This document shows, one piece after another, positions 1 through 7,928 of a DNA stretch of 64,000 nt; the stretch's first letter is position 1, and the number at the start of each line of letters is the position of its first letter. A model generated the notes under the pieces. It was given only the letters and a program-made list of their open reading frames with translations, did not search any database and was not told where the DNA came from. Origin of the DNA: Streptomyces sp. ISL-98 (GTDB lineage: Bacteria > Actinomycetota > Actinomycetes > Streptomycetales > Streptomycetaceae); contig NZ_JAGGPB010000021.1 of assembly GCF_018614055.1 (NCBI RefSeq), positions 38,041 through 102,040 of the forward strand. The letters are read 5' to 3'. Made by a program: the position numbers and the translations under genes.

Positions 1-2312
1 AGCAGGCGGACCAGCAGCACGCCCGCTTCAAGGACGAGACGTCCGACTTCCTGGCCTTCCTCAACCTGTGGCGCTACGTCCGCGAGCAGCAGAAGGAGCG
101 CGGCTCCTCCAGCTTCCGCCGGATGTGCAAGTCGGAGTACCTCAACTTCCTGCGCATTCGCGAATGGCAGGACATCTACACGCAGCTGCGCTCCGTCGCG
201 AAGCAGATGGGCATCCACGTCAACGAAGAGGACGCGCCGGAGCAGTCCGTGCACACGTCCCTCCTCGCCGGCCTGCTGTCCCACATCGGTCTCAAGGACA
301 CGGACAAGAACGAGTACCTCGGCGCCCGCAGCGCCAAGTTCGCGATCTTCCCCGGCTCGGCGCTCTTCAAGAAGCAGCCCCGCTTCATCATGTCCGCCGA
401 GCTCGTCGAGACGTCCCGCCTGTGGGCGAGGGTCAACGCGAAGATCGAGCCGGAGTGGATCGAGCCGCTCGCCCAGCACCTCCTCAAGCGCACGTACAGC
501 GAGCCGCACTGGGAGAAGGACCAGGCCGCCGTCATGGCGTACGAGAGGGTGACGCTGTACGGCGTCCCGATCGTCGCCCAGCACAAGGTCAACTACGGCC
601 GGATCGACCCCGAGACGAGCCGCGACCTCTTCATCCGCAACGCCCTGGTCGAGGGTGACTGGCGTACGCACCACAAGTTCTACGCGGACAACCGCAAGCT
701 GCTCACCGAGGTCGAGGAGCTGGAGCACCGCGCCCGCCGCCGCGACATCCTCGTGGACGACGAGACGCTCTTCGATTTCTACGACCGGCGTATCCCCGAA
801 CACGTCGTGTCCGGCGCGCACTTCGACTCGTGGTGGAAGCACAAGAAGCGCGAGGAGCCCGAACTCCTCGACTTCGAGCGCGAGATGCTCATCAACGAGA
901 AGGCCGGGGCGGTCACCAAGGACGACTACCCCGACTCCTGGCGCCAGGGGAAGCTCAAGTTCCGTGTGACGTACCAGTTCGAGCCGGGCGCGGACGCGGA
1001 CGGCGTGACCGTCCACATCCCGCTCCAGGTGCTCAACCAAGTCACGTCCGAGGGCTTCGACTGGCAGATCCCCGGCCTGCGCGAGGAAGTGGTCACCGAG
1101 CTGATCCGCTCCCTCCCGAAGCCGATCCGCCGCCATTACGTGCCTGCGCCGAACTACGCGGCGAAGTTCCTCGATCGCGCCGTACCGCTGCAGGAGCCGC
1201 TGCCGCTCACACTCGCCCGTGAGCTGAAGCGGATGGTCGGCGTACCGGTCGAGGCGGACGACTTCGACCTGTCCCGCGTCCCGGACCACCTGAAGATCAC
1301 GTTCCGGATCGTCGACGAGCGCCGCAAGAAGCTCGCCGAGGACAAGGACCTGGAAGCGCTCCGGCTGAAGCTGCGCCCCAAGGCCCGTCAGGCCCTCTCC
1401 AAGGCAGCCGCGGCGACGGCGGGCCCCACGGGCGAGTCCATCGAACGTACGGGCCTCACGGACTGGACCATCGGCTCCCTCAGCCGCGTCTTCGAGGCGC
1501 GCAGGGCGGGGCAGCCGGTCAAGGCGTACCCGGCTCTCGTGGACCAGGGCGCGAGCGTCGCCGTACGGCTCTTCGACACTGAGGCCGAGCAACAGCAGGC
1601 GATGTGGCAGGGCACCCGCAGGCTGATCCTGCTCAACATCCCGGTGAACCCGGCCAAGTTCGCCTCGGACAAGCTCAGCAACCAGCACAAGCTGGCCCTG
1701 TCCCGCAATCCGCACGGTTCGATCCAGGCCCTCTTCGACGACTGCGCGACGGCGGCGGCGGACAAGCTGATCGCGGACCACGGCGGTCCGGCCTGGGACG
1801 AGGAATCGTTCCGGAAGCTGTACGACAAGGTCCGCGCCGACCTCGTGGACGCGACCGTACGGACGGTGAACCAGGTCCAGCAGATCCTCGCCGCCTGGCA
1901 GGCCTGCGAGCGCCGCCTGAAGGCCGCCTCCAGCCCTGCGCTGCTGGCCAACCTCACCGACGTACGCAACCAGCTGGCAGCCCTTGTGCCGGCCGGCTTC
2001 GTCACGAAGACCGGGCTGCGCAGGCTGTCCGACCTGATGCGCTATCTCGTGGCCGTGGACCGCAGGCTCCAGCAGATGCCGACGGCCGTCCAGCGCGACA
2101 CGACGCGCATGGAGAAGGTCCACGAGATGCAGGACGAGTACGCCTGGCTGCTGGAGCAGCTGCCGCAGGGCAGGCCCGTGCCGCAGGAGGTCCTGGACAT
2201 CCGCTGGATGATCGAGGAGCTGCGGGTGAGCTACTTCGCGCACGCGCTCGGGACGGCCCAGCCGGTCTCCGACAAGCGGATCGTGAAGGCGATCGACGCG
2301 GCGGCGCCGTAA
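1..2312 (+). CDS. hrpA: ATP-dependent RNA helicase HrpA, C-terminal part
   Basis: Open at the left window edge; about 770 codons are visible and the DEAH helicase core lies upstream. The reading frame begins within the conserved stretch FLNLWRYVREQQKERGSSSF and runs on with MCKSEYLNFLRIREWQD, a hallmark of the HrpA helicase-associated region. An OB-fold-like part follows (GSALFKKQPRFIMSAELVET), and then a long DUF3418-type C-terminal domain beginning near YDRRIPEHVVSGAHFDSWWKHKK. HrpA proteins are DEAH-box RNA helicases; E. coli HrpA acts on mRNA and stalled ribosomes. The gene ends 23 nt before the probable promoter of tRNA-Asp. ATG codons inside this frame, such as that at 123, are internal and not starts. 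Family assignment is firm; nothing can be said of the missing N-terminus. Confidence 0.95.
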   Translation, partial: QADQQHARFKDETSDFLAFLNLWRYVREQQKERGSSSFRRMCKSEYLNFLRIREWQDIYTQLRSVAKQMGIHVNEEDAPEQSVHTSLLAGLLSHIGLKDTDKNEYLGARSAKFAIFPGSALFKKQPRFIMSAELVETSRLWARVNAKIEPEWIEPLAQHLLKRTYSEPHWEKDQAAVMAYERVTLYGVPIVAQHKVNYGRIDPETSRDLFIRNALVEGDWRTHHKFYADNRKLLTEVEELEHRARRRDILVDDETLFDFYDRRIPEHVVSGAHFDSWWKHKKREEPELLDFEREMLINEKAGAVTKDDYPDSWRQGKLKFRVTYQFEPGADADGVTVHIPLQVLNQVTSEGFDWQIPGLREEVVTELIRSLPKPIRRHYVPAPNYAAKFLDRAVPLQEPLPLTLARELKRMVGVPVEADDFDLSRVPDHLKITFRIVDERRKKLAEDKDLEALRLKLRPKARQALSKAAAATAGPTGESIERTGLTDWTIGSLSRVFEARRAGQPVKAYPALVDQGASVAVRLFDTEAEQQQAMWQGTRRLILLNIPVNPAKFASDKLSNQHKLALSRNPHGSIQALFDDCATAAADKLIADHGGPAWDEESFRKLYDKVRADLVDATVRTVNQVQQILAAWQACERRLKAASSPALLANLTDVRNQLAALVPAGFVTKTGLRRLSDLMRYLVAVDRRLQQMPTAVQRDTTRMEKVHEMQDEYAWLLEQLPQGRPVPQEVLDIRWMIEELRVSYFAHALGTAQPVSDKRIVKAIDAAAP

Positions 2313-2334
2313 CTCCTCCGTCGCCTTGAGTGAG

Positions 2335-2365
2335 TTCGACCGGACCCTCTGACCTGCTGTACAGT
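2335..2365 (+). promoter_or_regulatory. Probable tRNA-Asp promoter
   Basis: A TACAGT -10 hexamer lies at 2360-2365, about 40 nt upstream of the tRNA, with a loose -35 match TTCGAC at 2335-2340 (19-bp spacer). Placement is by motif only. Confidence 0.4.
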
Positions 2366-2405
2366 CTGTCTTCGCAACGCCACGCAAAACGGCAGAGCGA
2401 ATCAA

Positions 2406-2480
2406 GGTCCTGTGGAGCAGTTTGGAGTGCTCGCCACCCTGTCAAGGTGGAGGCCGCGGGTTCAAATCCCGTCAGGACCG
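2406..2480 (+). tRNA. tRNA-Asp (GTC)
   Basis: A full cloverleaf can be drawn. The acceptor stem is GGTCCTG (2406-2412) with CAGGACC (2473-2479). The anticodon stem is CCACC/GGTGG around the loop CTGTCAA, with anticodon GTC at 2441-2443. The T-arm contains GGGTTCAAATCCC. CCA is not encoded. The last 20 nt recur downstream at 2587-2606. Confidence 0.97.
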
Positions 2481-2488
2481 CATAGAAT

Positions 2489-2523
2489 CGATGGCCCGCA
2501 TCCTCACCGGATGCGGGCCATCG
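2489..2523 (+). terminator. Hairpin terminator after tRNA-Asp
   Basis: A perfect 15-bp inverted repeat (2489-2503 with 2509-2523) with a 5-nt loop lies 9 nt after the tRNA. There is only a weak T tract (TCTTTG), which is usual for Streptomyces. Confidence 0.8.
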
Positions 2524-2586
2524 TCTTTGCGTCCCGGAGCTGCCCCCGAGGCCGCGCCCGCGGCCGGAGGCCGCAATCGGACGCAG

Positions 2587-2606
2587 CAAATCCCGTCAGG
2601 ACCGCA
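2587..2606 (+). repeat. Direct copy of the tRNA-Asp 3' end
   Basis: CAAATCCCGTCAGGACCGCA repeats exactly the 20 nt at 2463-2482 (T-arm 3' half, acceptor strand and three bases beyond), 124 bp downstream. The rest of a tRNA is not present around it. It could be an attachment-site scar left by an integrating element or the stump of a deleted second tRNA-Asp. Confidence 0.8.
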
Positions 2607-2620
2607 GTGAATGAAGTACG

Positions 2621-2651
2621 GAAGGCCGGATCCGCAAGGATCCGGGCCTTC
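2621..2651 (+). terminator. Hairpin after the tRNA-end repeat
   Basis: Arms at 2621-2633 and 2638-2651 pair over 13 bp with one bulged G around the loop GCAA; CTTGCGTCTT follows. The repeat-plus-terminator order mimics the arrangement after the intact tRNA-Asp, as expected if a second tRNA gene once stood here. Confidence 0.65.
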
Positions 2652-2731
2652 TTGCGTCTTGACGGCGTCACCTGCCGCCGGTAACCAGTCATCAGGGCAC
2701 CGGGGGTGGGGCCCGCACCTGGAGGTGACGC

Positions 2732-2935
2732 ATGGCGGCATCAACGGCCAGGCACGAGACGCGAGCACTGCTGCGCGCCCATCTGGCGGCCGCGTCCGGC
2801 TATCGCCACGTCACACGTCACTGTCCGATCTGCCACCGGCTCCTGAGGCTCGCCATGGAGCCCGAGAGGCCGGAGCCGCCGAAGACCCTCAGGGCGGCCG
2901 AGACACCCGCGCCAGCCGACGGCGAAGAGAATTAG
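2732..2935 (+). CDS. DUF6274-type small protein
   Basis: A 67-residue hydrophilic protein with an N-terminal basic/helical part (ARHETRALLRAHLAAASGYRH), the motif HCPICHRLLRLA near residues 30-41, and an acidic, proline-rich tail. The CxxC flanked by histidines could bind metal, but the other ligands of a standard zinc finger are missing. I recognise it as the small streptomycete protein beside bldC, classed as DUF6274; no function is known to me. The start ATG follows GGAGGTGACGC, a strong ribosome-binding site, so the start is well supported. It is convergent with bldC. Confidence 0.8.
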   Translation: MAASTARHETRALLRAHLAAASGYRHVTRHCPICHRLLRLAMEPERPEPPKTLRAAETPAPADGEEN

Positions 2936-3162
2936 CAAGCAGCGCGCCGTGTGACGGGAGTCACCTCACGAGTTTTCGGAACCGGTGGACTTACACCCTC
3001 CCTACAACCGCTCAATTTAATATGTGCAATTGCACCCCCTCGCAGGGGGCATTCCGAGGCCGGGAGGGGGTCGCGGGCAAGGCACCCAAAAGGCGGCGGA
3101 CAGCAGGTCAGAGCGGTCGCCGGGTCGCGTCGGGACGCGCCCGGCCGCCCGGGCGCAGGCAC

Positions 3163-3202
3163 AAAAAAGATCGCGCTGGACCCGGCGGAGTCCAGCGCGA
3201 TC
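3163..3202 (-). terminator. Probable bldC terminator
   Basis: A perfect 13-bp inverted repeat (3169-3181 with 3190-3202) is followed on the minus strand by a run of six T (plus-strand AAAAAA at 3163-3168). This is a textbook intrinsic terminator for leftward transcription from bldC. Confidence 0.85.
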
Positions 3203-3229
3203 AACGACGCATCCGTCTAGCTTGAATGT

Positions 3230-3251
3230 GGCGCCTGTTGGGGCAGGCGCC
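3230..3251 (-). terminator. Short hairpin 3' of bldC
   Basis: GGCGCCTG (3230-3237) pairs with CAGGCGCC (3244-3251). It lies in the bldC 3' untranslated region before the main terminator and may stabilise the 3' end or help termination. Confidence 0.5.
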
Positions 3252-3328
3252 TGTCGTGTGGTGCTCAGGTGGGCGATCCGAGTTGGGGGACCCGGAGAAT
3301 GCCCGGCAATGCAGGGTTATGCGGTTGT

Positions 3329-3535
3329 TCAGGCCTCGCTGCGCTGCTGCGGGATCCCCGCAAGCAGTGCGCGGACCTCTGCCTCGCGGTAACGCCGGTG
3401 TCCACCAAGAGTGCGGATGGACGTGAGCTTGCCAGCCTTGGCCCAGCGCGTAACCGTCTTCGGGTCCACGCGGAACATCGTGGCAACCTCAGCCGGGGTC
3501 AGCAGCGGCTCGGCGTCGGGGGTGCGAGCGGTCAT
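3329..3535 (-). CDS. bldC: Developmental regulator BldC
   Basis: A 68-residue protein that is essentially one MerR-type winged helix-turn-helix (LLTPAEVATMFRVDPKTVTRWAKAGKLTSIRTLGGHRRYREAEV), without the coiled coil or effector domain of full MerR proteins. As far as I can recall it matches S. coelicolor BldC residue for residue. BldC holds back entry into development in Streptomyces and binds as head-to-tail oligomers on direct repeats. The start ATG follows GAGGAGG with good spacing. A long leader lies upstream (see 3536-4013). Confidence 0.97.
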   Translation of the reverse strand: MTARTPDAEPLLTPAEVATMFRVDPKTVTRWAKAGKLTSIRTLGGHRRYREAEVRALLAGIPQQRSEA

Positions 3536-4013
3536 GAGCGGCCTCCTCGGGAGAACCGAACCATCACGGTTCTTTCCTCTAAATTCTGCACCTTGACCCG
3601 CGTTGCCCGAAATGGCGGACGCGGGCCGAGTCGGTTATAGGACGAACGGCTTGTCCTCGGCACTACAACTACACCATCCGTCCAGCCACGTCGGCCAAAC
3701 CGATGGAATTGCCCTCCCAGGTGTTCATCAGCGACGAAGCCGATGGACCATGCCATAGCGGACAGTCACGTCACAGTGACGATCAGTCACAGAGCGATCA
3801 GGAGCCACCAGACCCCCCATAGCGTGCAATGCTGAGCATTCCGCCCATAGTTGGACGGAAGGAGCCCTCGCCGGACTCCTTGTCCTATTTTGGCATGAGG
3901 GTAGGGGATGGGCGCAAGAGCCCGCTAAGTGCTGTCCGTCACGCTTGAGGGCAAAGGCCCGGATCAGGACCTACGTCCCGACCATTCGGCCCAGCCAGGC
4001 CCAGCCGTTCGGC
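3536..4013. other. bldC upstream region with clustered repeats
   Basis: 478 bp without a convincing gene. On the minus strand a TATAAC hexamer lies about 105 nt before the bldC start (3637-3642), consistent with the long leader reported for bldC. Further out are three AGTCAC-type repeats, one pair forming GTCACaGTGAC (3761-3796), a 13-bp palindrome AATGCTGAGCATT (3828-3840), and an AAGGAG/CTCCTT inverted repeat (3859-3880) followed by an AT-rich TCCTATTTTGGCAT. These look like operator-type elements; no binding protein can be named from sequence. Confidence 0.55.
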
Positions 4014-4850
4014 TCAGTTCGCGAACTGGAGCTCGCGCACCGCACGCCACCGCTCGGTCAGCCGCCCGTACGCCTCACCGGCCGCCGCCGCGTCGTCGTC
4101 CCGCAGCGCCGCGATCCCCTCGGCCACATCCGCCGCAGAGACGTCCTGGGAAAGATGTGAATCGGAAAGTACGTGGACAAGGCCCCCGTAGTCGAGCTCG
4201 ACCAGTGAACGGGGGTGGAATTCCTCCAGCCAGCGCCCCACATCCACCAGGCCCGCGCTGAGCGGCTCCCTGGCCGTCGCGTCGAGATGCTCCCGCAGCG
4301 CCTTCAGTGCCCGCGCCACCCGCCGCCGCGCCTGCACCATGGGCGTCCGGTAGCGCAGTACGGGCCCGGCATCCCCCTCGCCGGCCTTCACGTACTCCCG
4401 CTCGTCCCCCTCGAAGAGGGCGAACCAGCGCACCGGCACGTGCCACACCGAGCTCCTGATCCACGGCCGCGCGTCCGGGTTGCGCTCCAGCCACCGCTCG
4501 AAGTCCGCGGAAGCCTGCCGGCGCACCAGGGGCGGCAGCGCCGCGTCCACCATCGGCTCCGGGTAGAGCTCCGGCAGCTCCTCCAGCGCCAGCCAGCCGC
4601 GCAGCCGGGTCCGCCAGGGGCAGACGCACACCACCTCGTCCACCTCGGCCACGAACGCGTCGCCGCTCTCGTGCACCGGTACGGGGACGGGCGGGACGGG
4701 CAGCAAGTCGGCCAGGGACCGCCTCAGTTCGTCCTGCGCGGTCGGCAGATCCTTGCGCCGGGCATAACTGGCCCAGTGGCTCCGCTCAGGTTCGGGGAAG
4801 GCCGCCAGCGGTTCGTACACCCGCAGATACGAGACGTACGGGACGATCAC
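4014..4850 (-). CDS. Conserved hypothetical protein
   Basis: Using the GTG at 4850 the product is 278 residues beginning VIVPYVSYLRVYEPLAAF. The frame stays open further upstream to 4985, but that part runs through a repeat tract (4880-4923) and reads like non-coding sequence. The protein has no membrane segment or signal peptide and no motif I can name. It is rich in charged and aromatic residues (WIRSSVWHVPVRWFALFEGDEREY) with helical, Arg-rich stretches near the C-terminus. It sits between bldC and vdh, where S. coelicolor also has an unnamed gene. It is probably cytoplasmic; the function is unknown. Confidence 0.8.
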   Translation of the reverse strand: MIVPYVSYLRVYEPLAAFPEPERSHWASYARRKDLPTAQDELRRSLADLLPVPPVPVPVHESGDAFVAEVDEVVCVCPWRTRLRGWLALEELPELYPEPMVDAALPPLVRRQASADFERWLERNPDARPWIRSSVWHVPVRWFALFEGDEREYVKAGEGDAGPVLRYRTPMVQARRRVARALKALREHLDATAREPLSAGLVDVGRWLEEFHPRSLVELDYGGLVHVLSDSHLSQDVSAADVAEGIAALRDDDAAAAGEAYGRLTERWRAVRELQFAN

Positions 4851-4879
4851 CGATGACGCCTGGGCCACGCCTGCTCCTC

Positions 4880-4923
4880 GACTCGGACACTCGGACACTC
4901 TGACTCGGACGCCCGGACACTCC
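4880..4923. repeat. Short CGGACACT repeats
   Basis: The unit CTCGGACACT or close variants occurs about four times in 44 bp (ACTCGGACACTCGGACACTC and its continuation). It lies in the divergent region between the hypothetical gene and vdh and could be slippage-derived or a binding-site array. Confidence 0.6.
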
Positions 4924-5074
4924 GAACGGAGACGAATCGTCCCACGCCTACTCCGCCAGGGGGTGATCCTGAACACTGCGGCCACCCGGGGCCCCGCCAG
5001 GTCTTACTCTCTTGCCCATCGGCCCTCCCCACCCGTAGGAGGGCATCGCCGCCTCGTACTTGGGAGTCACCACC

Positions 5075-6157
5075 GTGACCGACGCAACCGACGGCGTCCT
5101 GCACACCCTGTTCCGATCGGAACAGGGCGGCCACGAGCAAGTCGTGCTGTGCCAGGACCGTGCCACCGGCCTCAAAGCCGTCATCGCCATCCACTCCACC
5201 GCTCTGGGCCCGGCCCTCGGCGGCACGCGCTTCTACCCGTACGCGACCGAGGAAGAGGCCGTCGCCGACGCGCTGAACCTCTCGCGCGGCATGTCGTACA
5301 AGAACGCCATGGCCGGTCTCGACCACGGCGGCGGCAAGGCCGTGATCATCGGCGACCCGGAGAAGATCAAGACGGAGGAACTACTGCTGGCCTATGGCCG
5401 GTTCGTGGCCTCCCTGGGCGGCCGTTATGTCACGGCTTGCGACGTCGGCACGTACGTCGCGGACATGGACATCGTGGCGCGCGAGTGCCAGTGGACGACG
5501 GGCCGCTCCCCCGAGAACGGCGGCGCCGGCGACTCGTCCGTCCTGACCGCCTTCGGCGTCTTCCAGGGCATGCGGGCCTCGGCCCAGCACCTGTGGGGCG
5601 ACCCGACGCTGCGCGGCCGCAAGGTCGGCGTCGCAGGTGTGGGCAAGGTCGGGCACCACCTCGTCGAGCACCTCCTGCAGGACGGTGCGGAGGTCGTGAT
5701 CACGGACGTACGGGAAGAGTCGGTACGCCGCGTCACAGAGCGGCACCCGCAGGTGACCGTGGTCGCCGACACCGAGGCGCTGATCCGCGTCGAGGGCCTG
5801 GACATCTACGCTCCGTGCGCGCTCGGCGGTGCGCTGAACGACGCGAGCGTGCCCGTGCTCACGGCGAAGGTGGTGTGCGGCGCGGCCAACAACCAGCTCG
5901 CCCACCCGGGCGTCGAGAAGGATCTCGCTGACCGCGGCATCCTGTACGCGCCCGACTACGTGGTGAATGCGGGCGGCGTGATCCAGGTCGCCGACGAGCT
6001 GCACGGCTTCGACTTCGACCGGTGCAAGACGAAGGCCGCGAAGATCTTCGACACCACGCTGGCGATATTCGCACGTGCGAAGACGGACGGCATTCCGCCG
6101 GCCGCGGCGGCGGACAGAATCGCCGAGCAGCGGATGGCGGAGGCACGCCGCCGCTGA
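5075..6157 (+). CDS. vdh: Valine (branched-chain amino acid) dehydrogenase
   Basis: A 360-residue Glu/Leu/Phe/Val dehydrogenase. It oxidatively deaminates valine, leucine and isoleucine to 2-oxo acids with NAD+, feeding branched acyl-CoA precursors for fatty acids and polyketides. The catalytic lysine is in GGGKAV (Lys88) after the conserved [38 protein letters not shown] region. The NAD-binding Rossmann loop GVGKVG starts at residue 188. [10 protein letters not shown] and GAANNQLA are typical of the family. The start is set at GTG 5075 because GGGAG at 5062-5066 gives 8-nt spacing; an in-frame TTG at 5060 overlaps that site. Strong match to S. coelicolor Vdh in sequence and position. Confidence 0.95.
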   Translation: MTDATDGVLHTLFRSEQGGHEQVVLCQDRATGLKAVIAIHSTALGPALGGTRFYPYATEEEAVADALNLSRGMSYKNAMAGLDHGGGKAVIIGDPEKIKTEELLLAYGRFVASLGGRYVTACDVGTYVADMDIVARECQWTTGRSPENGGAGDSSVLTAFGVFQGMRASAQHLWGDPTLRGRKVGVAGVGKVGHHLVEHLLQDGAEVVITDVREESVRRVTERHPQVTVVADTEALIRVEGLDIYAPCALGGALNDASVPVLTAKVVCGAANNQLAHPGVEKDLADRGILYAPDYVVNAGGVIQVADELHGFDFDRCKTKAAKIFDTTLAIFARAKTDGIPPAAAADRIAEQRMAEARRR

Positions 6158-6457
6158 CCCTGCCGGGGTCCCGCCGGGGCCCTTGAGGGGTTCGGCCCGC
6201 CGTCGGCGAGACATGACTCACCCCCGTCGGCGGGTCGGCCCTCAGGAAGAGGTTAAAATCGCAGTTGACCAGCGAGGACGGGGCTTCTCGCGGGTTCTGT
6301 AACGAGGCGTTGCATGCGGGCGGCGTACCGTATGGCCGCGGAAGCAGGTACCGTTGATGCCCTACGGACCGGTCTCTCCAAGGGGAGCCCGTTCCGAATC
6401 ATGAACGCGTGTCAAGACTCTGGGGCCGTCGAGCCCCGTCACCGAGGGGGTCGAGCC
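6158..6457. other. Intergenic region, vdh to DUF3073 gene
   Basis: 300 bp. It begins with a GC-rich segment able to fold (CCGGGGTCCCGCCGGGG) that may end vdh transcription. AAAATCGCAGTTGACC near 6254-6269 is a possible -35 area. No gene is supported; the frame open from 6314 merely extends the DUF3073 gene upstream without an appropriate start. Confidence 0.5.
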
Positions 6458-6709
6458 ATGGGGCGCGGCCGGGCAAAGGCCAAGCAGACTAAGGTCGCCC
6501 GCCAGCTGAAGTACAGCAGCGGCGGGACTGACCTGTCGCGTCTGGCCAACGAGCTGGGCGCTTCGACTTCGCAACAGCCGCCTAATGGCGAGCCGTTCGA
6601 GGACGACGACGAGGAAGACGACCCGTACGCACAGTACGCGGCTCAGTACAACGATGACGGGGACGAGGACGAAGAGTCCGGTCCTTCGGCACATCGTCGC
6701 GGCGCTTGA
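6458..6709 (+). CDS. DUF3073 family protein
   Basis: An 83-residue protein starting MGRGRAKAKQTKVARQLKYSS, a basic N-terminus typical of DUF3073, with a strongly acidic tail (EPFEDDDEEDDPYAQYA and DDGDEDEESG). The start ATG at 6458 follows GAGGGGGTCGAGCC. The family is conserved in actinobacteria next to purM, has no assigned function, and from its charge pattern may bind nucleic acid or ribosomes (inference). It is convergent with purM across a shared terminator. Confidence 0.92.
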   Translation: MGRGRAKAKQTKVARQLKYSSGGTDLSRLANELGASTSQQPPNGEPFEDDDEEDDPYAQYAAQYNDDGDEDEESGPSAHRRGA

Positions 6710-6741
6710 CGCCCGTACGCCTCGAAAGCATGACCACACCG

Positions 6742-6774
6742 ACCCGGTCCTGGGGCCTAGGCCCCGGACCGGGT
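6742..6774. terminator. Bidirectional terminator, DUF3073 gene / purM
   Basis: ACCCGGTCC (6742-6750) pairs with GGACCGGGT (6766-6774), extended inward by GGGGCC/GGCCCC. It sits between two convergent genes and can serve both. Confidence 0.8.
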
Positions 6775-6793
6775 TCTGTGCTCCCCCGGGTGA

Positions 6794-7894
6794 CTACTTT
6801 GCGTAGTCGCCCGTAAGCGTCGCGCCCGTGGCGTTGTCGCCGCGCTCGGTGATTTCTCCCGCGACCCAGGCGTCGACGCCCCGGTCGGCGAGTGTCGCGA
6901 GCGCCACATCCACGGACTCCTCCGGGACGACGGCGATCATGCCGACGCCCATGTTGAGGGTCTTCTCCAGTTCGAGCCGCTCGACCTGACCGGCCTTGCC
7001 GACGAGGTCGAAGACCGCGCCGGGCGTCCAGGTGGAGCGGTCGACCGTGGCGTGCAGGTGGTCCGGGATCACACGGGCCAGGTTGTTCGCAAGGCCGCCG
7101 CCCGTGATGTGGCTGAAAGCGTGCACCTTGGCGGTGCGGGTGAGGGCCAGGCAGTCCAGCGAGTAGATCTTGGTGGGCTCCAGCAGCTCCTCGCCGAGCG
7201 TGCGGCCGAACTCCTCGACCTCACGGTCCAGCGACCAGCCGGCGCGGTCGAAGACCACGTGCCGGACGAGCGAGTACCCGTTCGAGTGAAGACCGGAGGA
7301 CGCCATGGCGATCACCGTGTCACCCGTACGGATACGGTCCGCGCCCAGCAGCTGGTCGTACTCCACCACGCCCGTACCGGCGCCTGCGACGTCGAAGTCG
7401 TCCTCGCCGAGCAGGCCGGGGTGCTCGGCGGTCTCGCCGCCGACGAGGGCGCAGCCCGCGAGGACACAGCCCTCGGCGATGCCCTTGACGATGGCCGCGA
7501 CACGCTCGGGATGCACCTTGCCGACACAGATGTAGTCGGTCATGAAGAGCGGCTCGGCGCCGCAGACGACCAGGTCGTCGACGACCATGCCGACGAGGTC
7601 GTGGCCGATCGTGTCGTACACGCCCATCTTGCGGGCGAGGTCGACCTTCGTACCGACGCCGTCGGTGGCGGAGGCGAGCAGCGGGCGCTCGTAGCGCTTG
7701 AGGGCGGAGGCGTCGAAGAGTCCGGCGAAGCCGCCAAGGCCGCCAAGGCCCGCGACTTCAGCGCGCTTCGTCTTCTTCACCCACTCCTTCATCAGCTCTA
7801 CGGCACGGTCGCCGGCTTCGATGTCGACGCCCGCGGCCGCGTAGCTGGCACCGGTGCCCGCGTGCGGAGCACGCCCAGAAGATTCAGCAGACAT
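6794..7894 (-). CDS. purM: Phosphoribosylformylglycinamidine cyclo-ligase PurM
   Basis: A 366-residue AIR synthetase; it closes the imidazole ring, FGAM + ATP to AIR, in purine synthesis. Family motifs are YAAAGVDIEAGDRAVELMK, LLASATDGVGTKVDLARKMG, GHDLVGMVVDDLVVCGAEPLFMTDYI, ALVGGETAEHPG and MASSGLHSNGYSLVRHV. Its start lies 34 nt after the purF stop on the same strand, so the two form a purF-purM operon. The AIR synthetase-related N- and C-domains are complete and the length is normal. Confidence 0.97.
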   Translation of the reverse strand: MSAESSGRAPHAGTGASYAAAGVDIEAGDRAVELMKEWVKKTKRAEVAGLGGLGGFAGLFDASALKRYERPLLASATDGVGTKVDLARKMGVYDTIGHDLVGMVVDDLVVCGAEPLFMTDYICVGKVHPERVAAIVKGIAEGCVLAGCALVGGETAEHPGLLGEDDFDVAGAGTGVVEYDQLLGADRIRTGDTVIAMASSGLHSNGYSLVRHVVFDRAGWSLDREVEEFGRTLGEELLEPTKIYSLDCLALTRTAKVHAFSHITGGGLANNLARVIPDHLHATVDRSTWTPGAVFDLVGKAGQVERLELEKTLNMGVGMIAVVPEESVDVALATLADRGVDAWVAGEITERGDNATGATLTGDYAK

Positions 7895-7928
7895 TGCTGG
7901 GAACTTTCGTGTCGTTCAACAGGGAGCG

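Larger units (their letters stand above)
2936..3328. other. Convergent intergenic region, DUF6274 gene to bldC
   Basis: No credible gene is seen. The region contains a small CCCCCT/AGGGGG hairpin at 3035-3049 after the DUF6274 gene, the bldC-side terminator at 3163-3202 and another hairpin at 3230-3251 (GGCGCCTG/CAGGCGCC). An AT-rich patch, CTCAATTTAATATGTGCAAT at 3011-3030, stands out from the surrounding GC-rich DNA and could be a promoter, but it has no gene after it. Confidence 0.6.
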
